Part shown: positions 51,019 to 57,619 of the stretch, one piece after another
How the letters are laid out: each line of letters begins with the position of its first letter
How positions within the stretch are numbered: the first letter of the stretch is position 1
Source of the DNA: Flavobacterium sp. ASW18X
GTDB lineage: Bacteria; Bacteroidota; Bacteroidia; Flavobacteriales; Flavobacteriaceae
DNA: 64,000 bases
Direction of reading: 5' to 3'
NCBI RefSeq assembly: GCF_005144745.1
Contig: NZ_SWKK01000017.1
Location: forward strand, 1 to 64,000
Made by a program: the position numbers and the translations under genes
Notes under the pieces: generated by a model
The model's input: the letters and a program-made list of their open reading frames with translations, nothing else
What the model was told of the DNA's origin: nothing
Database searches by the model: none

Positions 51019-52194
51019 ATGAACTACATTCTTTTTGATGGTAATGACAAGCAAGCATTATTACCATTTACGTACACACGGCCAATAGGTGAAATCCGTG
51101 TTGGTATTTTAACCATTAAGGAAAAATGGGAAAATTACTTAGCTAGTGAGGTCTCTTATTTTGTGGAGGATTATTTGGCTCAAAAATTTCCTTTACAATT
51201 AGGAAAAACCAATGTGGTAATTAACGCTACTTATTTACCAACAAAGGCATTGCTTGCAGAAATAAACGGGTTGAATATTGGAGAAGCATTATTTTTTAAA
51301 GAAGATATTGTTGCGTATGTTTCTAAGGAAGATTCCTTACAATATGATGCTTCCAATTATAAGATAAAGCAGTTAAATGATGTAGGATTAACTATAAAAC
51401 ATACTTGGGAAATTTTTGCAAAGAATGATGAGGCTATAAGGGAAGATTTTAATCTTTTAACAACGGGTAGGATAAGTGCACCAATATCAACCACTAATAC
51501 GGTTATAGCACCAGAAAACATATTTTTAGAAGAAGGAGCCAAGGTAGAATGTAGCATTCTAAACGCATCTACAGGACCTATTTATATAGGTAGAGATGCG
51601 GAAATTATGGAAGGGTGTATTATCAGAGGTGCGCTGGCCATGTGTGAGCATGCTGTGTTAAAAATGGGAGCAAAAATTTATGGAGCATCTACATTTGGAC
51701 CGTATTGTAAAGTGGGGGGAGAGGTTAATAATTCTGTCTTGTTTGCTTACAGTAATAAAGGTCATGAAGGTTTCCTTGGTAATTCTGTTCTAGGAGAGTG
51801 GTGTAACCTAGGAGCAGATACCAACACCTCTAACTTAAAAAACAATTACGCAGCAGTGCGTCTTTGGGACTACCAAACGGAAGGTTTTGCGCATACCGGT
51901 TTGCAATTTTGTGGGTTAATGATGGGGGATCATAGTAAAGCTGGCATTAATACGATGTTTAATACAGGCACCGTTGTTGGGGTGAATGCCAATGTTTTTG
52001 GTAGTGGCTTTCCGCGCAATTTTATTCCTAGTTATAGTTGGGGTGGTGCCTCTGGTTTTACTACATACAGGACCAATAAAGCTTTTGAGACAGCCAAAGC
52101 CATGATGGGACGAAGAAATATAGAATTTGATGCCGTAGAAAAAGAACTTTTTGAAGCTGTTTTTGAGCTAACTAAAAAGTGGCGTAAAGATTAA
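51019..52194 (+). CDS. GlmU-like sugar nucleotidyltransferase family protein
   Basis: This 391-aa protein has a short N-terminal part (about 1-150) with the nucleotidyltransferase-like start YILFDGNDKQALLPFTYTRP but without a clear GxGTRM loop, followed by a left-handed beta-helix (about 155-340) of hexapeptide repeats such as IYIGRDAEIMEGCIIRGALA and GEWCNLGADTNTSNLK. This matches the GlmU-like family conserved in Bacteroidota; it may act on a sugar phosphate in cell wall or surface polymer synthesis, but the missing loop makes the nucleotidyltransferase activity doubtful. Confidence 0.75.
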   Translation: MNYILFDGNDKQALLPFTYTRPIGEIRVGILTIKEKWENYLASEVSYFVEDYLAQKFPLQLGKTNVVINATYLPTKALLAEINGLNIGEALFFKEDIVAYVSKEDSLQYDASNYKIKQLNDVGLTIKHTWEIFAKNDEAIREDFNLLTTGRISAPISTTNTVIAPENIFLEEGAKVECSILNASTGPIYIGRDAEIMEGCIIRGALAMCEHAVLKMGAKIYGASTFGPYCKVGGEVNNSVLFAYSNKGHEGFLGNSVLGEWCNLGADTNTSNLKNNYAAVRLWDYQTEGFAHTGLQFCGLMMGDHSKAGINTMFNTGTVVGVNANVFGSGFPRNFIPSYSWGGASGFTTYRTNKAFETAKAMMGRRNIEFDAVEKELFEAVFELTKKWRKD

Positions 52195-52255
52195 TTTACA
52201 CACATTAGTTCAAGTGTAATTACATTGGCTAAATGCTTAAAAACCGCAAATTTTG

Positions 52256-52263
52256 TACCTTTG
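52256..52263 (+). promoter_or_regulatory. Possible mtaB promoter box
   Basis: TACCTTTG fits the TANNTTTG -7 box and lies 20 nt before the mtaB ATG; no clear -33 box was found at the usual distance. Confidence 0.35.
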
Positions 52264-52283
52264 CAGGCCATTTTAGATAGTTA

Positions 52284-53612
52284 ATGAAGAAGAAAGTAGC
52301 ATTTTATACTCTTGGTTGTAAGTTAAATTTTTCTGAGACTTCAACAATAGCTCGGAGGTTTGAAGGAGAAGGATTTGACCGAGTAGATTTTTCTGAGAAC
52401 GCAGATATATATGTTATTAATACCTGTTCAGTAACTGAAAATGCTGATAAACGCTTTAAAACTATTGTAAAACAAGCACAAAAATCGAATCCCGAAGCCT
52501 TTGTTGCTGCGGTGGGATGTTACGCACAATTAAAACCAGAAGAGCTAGCTGCTGTGGATGGAGTTGATTTGGTTTTAGGTGCTACTGAGAAATTTAAAAT
52601 CACCGACTACTTAAATGATCTTACAAAAAATGATAAGGGAGAGGTGCATTCTTGTGAAATTAATGAGGCTGACTTTTATGTGGGCAGCTATGCTATAGGA
52701 GACAGAACAAGAGCTTTTTTAAAAGTGCAAGATGGGTGTGATTATAAATGTACCTATTGCACTATACCCTTAGCTCGTGGAATTTCTAGAAGTGACAGCT
52801 TAGAGAATGTATTGAAAAATGCGGCCGAAATTGCTTCCAAAGACATTAAAGAAATTGTTCTAACGGGTGTTAACATTGGGGATTACGGCAAAGGGGAGTT
52901 CGGAAATAAAAAACACGAGCATACTTTTTTTGAGTTAGTGCAAGCCTTGGATAAAGTGAATGGGATTCATAGATTGCGTATATCTTCTATAGAGCCAAAT
53001 CTCCTTAAGAACGAGACTATAGATTTTGTAACTCAAAGCAATAGTTTTGTGCCACATTTTCATATTCCTTTACAAAGTGGTAGTGATAAGATTTTAAAGT
53101 TGATGCGTAGAAGATATCTTACTAATCTTTACGTAGATAGAGTGGCACGCATAAAAGAAGTGATGCCACATGCATGCATTGGTGTAGATGTTATTGTTGG
53201 TTTTCCTGGGGAGACCGATGAAGATTTTATAGAAACCTATAATTTTTTAAATGCTTTAGATATTTCTTACTTACACGTTTTTACCTATTCTGAGAGGGAT
53301 AATACCGTTGCTGCAACAATGGACGAGGTAGTCCCCAAAAATGTGCGTAGTAAGCGCAGTAAAATGCTAAGAGGGTTATCTGCTAAAAAGAGGAGAGCTT
53401 TTTATGAGAGCCAGTTAGGAAGTATACGAACTGTATTGTTTGAAGGAGAAAACAAAGAAGGATACATTCATGGTTTTACAGAAAATTATGTAAAAGTAAA
53501 GACGCCTTGGAATCCAGCATTGGTAAATCAGTTACACCAAGTAGAACTGGGTTCAATAGATGAAGATGGCTTAGTACGATTTTCTTTTGTTACTCAACAA
53601 GAAATAGCATAA
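52284..53612 (+). CDS. mtaB: tRNA t6A37 methylthiotransferase
   Basis: This 442-aa radical-SAM enzyme adds a methylthio group to N6-threonylcarbamoyladenosine at tRNA position 37. The N-terminal UPF0004 domain holds a cluster by three cysteines (TLGCKLN, INTCSVTE, VGCYAQ at about 12, 50 and 84); the radical-SAM cluster is CDYKCTYC (about 153-160). The C-terminal TRAM-like part has GENKEGYIHGFTENYVKVK. MtaB rather than MiaB is favoured by GCKLNFSE and by the overall length. It is followed by a bidirectional terminator. Confidence 0.92.
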   Translation: MKKKVAFYTLGCKLNFSETSTIARRFEGEGFDRVDFSENADIYVINTCSVTENADKRFKTIVKQAQKSNPEAFVAAVGCYAQLKPEELAAVDGVDLVLGATEKFKITDYLNDLTKNDKGEVHSCEINEADFYVGSYAIGDRTRAFLKVQDGCDYKCTYCTIPLARGISRSDSLENVLKNAAEIASKDIKEIVLTGVNIGDYGKGEFGNKKHEHTFFELVQALDKVNGIHRLRISSIEPNLLKNETIDFVTQSNSFVPHFHIPLQSGSDKILKLMRRRYLTNLYVDRVARIKEVMPHACIGVDVIVGFPGETDEDFIETYNFLNALDISYLHVFTYSERDNTVAATMDEVVPKNVRSKRSKMLRGLSAKKRRAFYESQLGSIRTVLFEGENKEGYIHGFTENYVKVKTPWNPALVNQLHQVELGSIDEDGLVRFSFVTQQEIA

Positions 53613-53638
53613 AAAAACCCTGACTAATTTGTCAGGGT
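53611..53638. terminator. Bidirectional terminator between mtaB and the GNAT-like gene
   Basis: ACCCTGAC (53617-53624) and GTCAGGGT (53631-53638) form an 8-bp stem with a 6-nt loop. On the minus strand TTTTTTTATG follows; on the plus strand the run is short. Confidence 0.7.
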
Positions 53639-53646
53639 ATAATGTC

Positions 53647-53937
53647 TTAGATTCTGATGCCTACTGGCAACATTTCTTTGTATTGCCTATTTTTTCTAAG
53701 GAACCCGGCAATGTGGGGACTGGTTGGCACCACACGGAGATTTTGTTCTTGCAAGTGGTGTAATACGGCTTTGATGAAATTTTCTTTAAAACCTTCTTGC
53801 GTAACGCCTTCTGGGATTACTAATTTGGTTAAAAATACTTTTCTTTCTTGAGAAGAATACTCAATCTTGGCAAGTTGTCCATCAACTGTAGCTTCAAACT
53901 GACGTAAGAAACTGTTGTCATTAATCTCCATTTCCAT
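53647..53937 (-). CDS. Small GNAT-like N-acetyltransferase (YjdJ/GATD type)
   Basis: This 96-aa protein has the short acetyltransferase fold: FEATVDGQLAKIEYS (about 14-28), KVFLTKLVIPEGVTQEGFKENFIKAVLHHLQ split across strands and helix, then LRVVPTSPHIAGFLRKN (about 68-84), the acetyl-CoA binding end typical of this group. The substrate is unknown. Two start codons (MEME) are possible. Single gene, transcribed toward mtaB. Confidence 0.8.
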   Translation of the reverse strand: MEMEINDNSFLRQFEATVDGQLAKIEYSSQERKVFLTKLVIPEGVTQEGFKENFIKAVLHHLQEQNLRVVPTSPHIAGFLRKNRQYKEMLPVGIRI

Positions 53938-54110
53938 TATATAGTTTTGGTTTACTTTTAACTTTAAGCAAAAAAATAAACAATACCTTAGTATCGTATT
54001 TAACAGCTTAAATTCTATAATCCTATAGATAGGTTTCTTTCCAATTAAGGATAGACTGTAAAGTTAGTTAAAATATTGGTAATATCCTAGTAAACACAAG
54101 GCCTTACACA

Positions 54111-54791
54111 TTGAGCACCAATAAAATCCACGTCTATTTTGTCCCTGGTATGGCGGCTAGTCCAGCCATTTTTGACCATATACAATTAGACCCTGAGCTG
54201 TTTACTTGTCACTTTCTAAAATGGCATCTTCCAGATAAGAAAACTACCTTAAAAGCATATGCGCAACAAATGGCTCATCAAATTAAACATACAGACCCAG
54301 TATTGATAGGGGTTTCTTTTGGTGGATTGGTTGTGCAAGAAATGGCTAAATTTCTAAAGGTTAGAAAGTTAATAATAATCTCTAGTGTTAAAACATATAA
54401 AGAGATGCCAAAACGTATTAGGTTAGCACGATTAACTCAAATCCATCGCATTTTTCCGATGTCTATTTTTGAGAACGTAGAGTTTTTGGCTAAATACGCT
54501 ATGGGAGAAAAGGTAAAAAATAGATTAAAACTGTATCAAATCTATTTAGATGTAAGGGATAGGAGGTATTTGCATTGGGCTATAAATCAAATTGTAAATT
54601 GGAAACAAGAGTTGCCTCTTAAAAATATCATTCATATTCATGGCGATACAGATAAAGTTTTTCCTGTAAACAATATAAAGAATTGTATTACAGTTAATAA
54701 TGGTAAGCATACCATGATAATTTACAGAGCTAAATGGTTTAATGAACATTTACCAGCAATAATTTTAGAAGAAAGTGACGTATTTTCATAG
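54111..54791 (+). CDS. Alpha/beta hydrolase
   Basis: This 226-aa protein starts with TTG at 54111 (no suitable ATG nearby; the protein then begins MSTNKIHVYFVPGMA). The nucleophile elbow is GVSFGGL (Ser at about 69), the acid is probably Asp in HGDTDKVFP (about 180-188) and the His is in NGKHTMI (about 197-203). The cap is helical. Substrate unknown; it may be an esterase or lipase-like enzyme. It lies 27 nt before the lytic transglycosylase gene and is probably co-transcribed. Confidence 0.8.
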   Translation: MSTNKIHVYFVPGMAASPAIFDHIQLDPELFTCHFLKWHLPDKKTTLKAYAQQMAHQIKHTDPVLIGVSFGGLVVQEMAKFLKVRKLIIISSVKTYKEMPKRIRLARLTQIHRIFPMSIFENVEFLAKYAMGEKVKNRLKLYQIYLDVRDRRYLHWAINQIVNWKQELPLKNIIHIHGDTDKVFPVNNIKNCITVNNGKHTMIIYRAKWFNEHLPAIILEESDVFS

Positions 54792-54818
54792 TATCTTGCT
54801 TTGAAATAAGAGGTAATA

Positions 54819-55778
54819 ATGAAGTATTTAAAAAATATTCTGGCAGGCATAGGGTTCCTTTTTGTAATGGGATCACTTATATATGCAGTACAACAGCAAA
54901 CAGAAGAAAATGATGAGGAAACTACAATTTCTACATTTAGTAAAGTAGACAAAAATGTGGCAGATACCTATCAAATTAGCGCTATAGATATTCCGGAGAA
55001 TTTGAATTTTGCTGGAGAGCCAGCGCCAATGGACGACCCAGAAATAATGGAACGTATAGATAGGGAGTTTTTGGTGAATACCTACTGGCAGAGTAATGCC
55101 GTACTTTTAATGAAACGTGCGCACAAATATTTCCCTATCATAGAACCTATATTAGCTAAAAACGGCATACCAGAAGATTTTAAATATTTGGCTGTTGCAG
55201 AAAGTGGTTTGCAAAATGTAGTAAGTCCTGCTGGGGCAACAGGTTTTTGGCAGATAATGCGTGCTACAGGACGCGAATATGGACTAGAGGTGAATGATAA
55301 TGTAGATGAACGATACCATATAGAAAAAAGCACTCAAGTGGCGTGCGAATATCTAAAGCGATGGAAAGATAAGTTTGGTTCATGGACGCTTACTGCAGCT
55401 GCGTATAATGCCGGTCCTGGTGGTATTCAAAAATATATGAAAATACAAAACGTGGATGACTATTACGATTTGCTGTTGGGGCAAGAAACTGGTAGATACG
55501 TTTTTCGTATTATGGCGATAAAGGAGATTCTTTCAAACCCAGAAAAATATGGTTTTCAATTAGAAAAAGAAGATTACTATACACAAGTGCCAACATTTAC
55601 TGTGGAGGTAGATACGGCTGTAACCAGCTGGGCAGAGTTTGCATCACTTTATGAAATTAACTACAAAGTGCTTAAAAGGCATAATCCTTGGTTGCGAGAG
55701 CCGCATTTAAACAACAGTTCTCGTAAAAAATATACCATAGAAATCCCTAACAAGGGGTATTACAGAGAGAGTAAATAG
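54819..55778 (+). CDS. MltD-like lytic transglycosylase with LysM
   Basis: This 319-aa enzyme cuts peptidoglycan glycan strands. An N-terminal membrane segment (about 7-24) acts as signal or anchor. The SLT domain spans about 95-235, with catalytic Glu128 in AVAESGLQ, then SPAGATGFWQIM and TLTAAAYNAGPGGIQKYM. The last 65 residues form a LysM-like domain (TSWAEFASLYEINYKVLKRHN), which binds the glycan. MltD has two or more LysM domains; here one is visible. The 3' end is followed by a 39-bp inverted repeat. Confidence 0.88.
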   Translation: MKYLKNILAGIGFLFVMGSLIYAVQQQTEENDEETTISTFSKVDKNVADTYQISAIDIPENLNFAGEPAPMDDPEIMERIDREFLVNTYWQSNAVLLMKRAHKYFPIIEPILAKNGIPEDFKYLAVAESGLQNVVSPAGATGFWQIMRATGREYGLEVNDNVDERYHIEKSTQVACEYLKRWKDKFGSWTLTAAAYNAGPGGIQKYMKIQNVDDYYDLLLGQETGRYVFRIMAIKEILSNPEKYGFQLEKEDYYTQVPTFTVEVDTAVTSWAEFASLYEINYKVLKRHNPWLREPHLNNSSRKKYTIEIPNKGYYRESK

Positions 55779-55790
55779 TATTTTGTAGGT

Positions 55791-55829
55791 ACAACAAATG
55801 AAGAAGATTAAATCTTCTTCATTTGTTGT
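55791..55829. repeat. 39-bp inverted repeat (19 + 1 + 19) at the junction of two convergent genes
   Basis: ACAACAAATGAAGAAGATT, one A at 55810, then its exact reverse complement. It starts 12 nt after the transglycosylase stop and covers the last seven codons of the convergent TPR gene. A 19-bp perfect stem would be very stable; it could stop transcription from both sides, though no long T-run follows. Confidence 0.85.
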
Positions 55830-56323
55830 TGCATCATTTTAATTTGCTCTGTAAGCATGTTGTTTTTGTCTAATTTTTTAGCTTCTTGTAAAAGGGTTGT
55901 TGCTTCTCTTTTACGTCTTTTTTGCATAGCAATACCTGCTAAACTTAATTTAGCCATAGCTACATCATAATCCATATTTAGCCCAAGCTTAAGTGCTTTT
56001 TTAAAGTATTTTTCTGCCTGCGTTAGATTTCTTTGAGAATAAATAATACCGTGCAAGTAGTTGTAATATCCTTGTTGTTTTTTAACCAAAGAAGTTTCAG
56101 GATTTTTAATTTTAGTTAACCATTGCTCGGTACCTTCTAAGTCTTGTTTTCTCATTTTTAAGAAAGACATCAATATAATCTCGTTTCTAAAGTATAAGAA
56201 AACAAAAATACTAGCCAATAGAATTAATGCAATTCCATTGCCAATATTTCCTTCAATAAATTGATATACAGCATACCCAATAATAAGAGCAGCAATAACT
56301 AGTTTTATGTTTTTGTTGAACAT
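55808..56323 (-). CDS. TPR-like membrane protein
   Basis: This 171-aa protein has two hydrophobic segments (about 7-23 and 27-45) and a cytoplasmic helical part with at least one tetratricopeptide-like repeat (AEKYFKKALKLGLNMDYDVAMAKLSLAGI, in parts, at about 103-131). The last 20 residues are Met/Gln/Lys-rich. It starts 10 nt after the DUF6263 gene stop, so the two are in one operon. Function unknown; the long palindrome at 55791 encodes its last residues. Confidence 0.7.
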   Translation of the reverse strand: MFNKNIKLVIAALIIGYAVYQFIEGNIGNGIALILLASIFVFLYFRNEIILMSFLKMRKQDLEGTEQWLTKIKNPETSLVKKQQGYYNYLHGIIYSQRNLTQAEKYFKKALKLGLNMDYDVAMAKLSLAGIAMQKRRKREATTLLQEAKKLDKNNMLTEQIKMMQQQMKKI

Positions 56324-56333
56324 AGGGGTGTTG

Positions 56334-57224
56334 TTATTCTGTAATTAATTCGTAAGTAATTGTTTGTTCTAAGGTGGTAGGTATTTCCACACCGTTCGCC
56401 AAGATAACAGATGTTCCGGTTCCTTGGCCAGAAACCATCATTTTATTTATAAATCCAGTAGAGGCATTTGCCTCTACCAATAATTCTTGCGTTCCTGTCA
56501 AATCTATAGAAAATCCTGCATCTGCATTTTGCATGGTCATTTCTGCGTTACCAGTAGTAAAAATTGTTTTACCTACTACTTTTTCTAGCGTCCAATTGTT
56601 GGTTGCGGTTATTTTTCCTTTAAAATTGGTTTGCCATTCTTCACCCACTTTTTTTGGTTGTGTAGGGTAGATGTAGGTCATTTGTTCAAAACTGTTCGCC
56701 AATCCTGCTGAACTGAATTCTTTACTCAAAGAGTTCTTCATGATTTTTTTAGTATTCTCATCTAAATCGCCTGCATTGTTTACCATATTATCAACCAGTT
56801 CATCACCACCGTCTACCGTTATAATTTTACCTTCTCTGGTCATGGTAAGTATTAAAGGTCTATCTACAAGTTGCGCAAACATGTTAGAAGTAACATCACC
56901 TTCAACAGGATTATTAGTATGCACCTCTATAATCACTCCTTGCAAATTGGACTCCGTTTTTAATCCAAATTCAACAAATTGAAGTTCAATTTTAAAAGCT
57001 GAGGGCTCTTTTTCTAGAATTTTAAATTGAAAAATTCCACTTGAATTATTGGTTAATTCGTGTTTTGTTCCTTGAATTTCTTGAGTCATTAACTGTTTTG
57101 CTTCTTGTTTTATCTTAAAAACAGCACCAGGCTCTAAGTTATAACCTAACTGTGTTTGGGTGTAACTTGTTGTTATACAAATAAAAAGAAGAATTATTGT
57201 TAGGTGTAAGTTTTGACGCCCCAC
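56334..57224 (-). CDS. Secreted DUF6263-family protein
   Basis: The likely start is GTG at 57224, giving 296 aa with a signal peptide MGRQNLHLTIILLFICITT (cut near SYT-Q). The longer frame from 57386 would run through the rpmH promoter and leader on the other strand and has no signal peptide, so it is rejected. The mature part is a mixed alpha/beta domain with FKIKQEAKQLMTQEI, LTMTREGKIITVDGGDELVD and YIYPTQPKKVGEEW, matching DUF6263. Function unknown, secreted or periplasmic. It is followed by the TPR-like gene. Confidence 0.75.
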   Translation of the reverse strand: MGRQNLHLTIILLFICITTSYTQTQLGYNLEPGAVFKIKQEAKQLMTQEIQGTKHELTNNSSGIFQFKILEKEPSAFKIELQFVEFGLKTESNLQGVIIEVHTNNPVEGDVTSNMFAQLVDRPLILTMTREGKIITVDGGDELVDNMVNNAGDLDENTKKIMKNSLSKEFSSAGLANSFEQMTYIYPTQPKKVGEEWQTNFKGKITATNNWTLEKVVGKTIFTTGNAEMTMQNADAGFSIDLTGTQELLVEANASTGFINKMMVSGQGTGTSVILANGVEIPTTLEQTITYELITE

Positions 57225-57281
57225 TTTTTTTGGTTTATTTTGTTCTGCAACAAAACTAATACAAACATTTTTTAGAAAGGA

Positions 57282-57312
57282 TTTGTCAATGCAAAAACTC
57301 TTTGTATATTTG
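57282..57312 (+). promoter_or_regulatory. Consensus rpmH promoter
   Basis: TTTG (57282-57285), 19 nt, TATATTTG (57305-57312): an exact fit to the Bacteroidota -33/-7 consensus. Transcription would start near 57319, 43 nt before the rpmH ATG at 57362, so a longer upstream frame from 57302 is not translated. Confidence 0.85.
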
Positions 57313-57361
57313 CGCCCAGAATTTTTCAAGACGCCTTTGGTTTCATAATAAAAGAGATACA

Positions 57362-57520
57362 ATGAAAAGAACATATCAGCCTTCAAAGCGAAAAAGAAGA
57401 AATAAGCACGGTTTTAGAGAGCGCATGGCAACAGCCAATGGCAGGAAAGTTCTTGCTAGAAGAAGAGCTAAAGGGAGAAAAAAACTTACTGTTTCCTCAG
57501 AACCACGACACAAAAAATAA
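57362..57520 (+). CDS. rpmH: Ribosomal protein bL34
   Basis: This 52-aa basic protein of the 50S subunit starts [20 protein letters not shown] and contains [19 protein letters not shown], the standard L34 sequence. In many bacteria rpmH is next to dnaA/rnpA and the origin; here neither is visible, so the locus is not the usual one. It is followed by a strong terminator and carB. Confidence 0.97.
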   Translation: MKRTYQPSKRKRRNKHGFRERMATANGRKVLARRRAKGRKKLTVSSEPRHKK

Positions 57521-57547
57521 ATGATTGTCGATAACGTATAAATTAAT

Positions 57548-57581
57548 AGGTGCTACTGTTTCAGTTTAGCACCTTTTTTTT
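57548..57581 (+). terminator. Terminator after rpmH
   Basis: AGGTGCTA (57548-57555) and TAGCACCT (57567-57574) form an 8-bp stem with an 11-nt loop, then TTTTTTT. Confidence 0.85.
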
Positions 57582-57619
57582 GACCTATATTTAACGATTA
57601 AAACAATACCCATAGTAGC

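Noticed and set aside
57302-57361. Twenty extra N-terminal residues for bL34
   Set aside because: They fall on the promoter -7 box and transcription start; normal bL34 begins at 57362.
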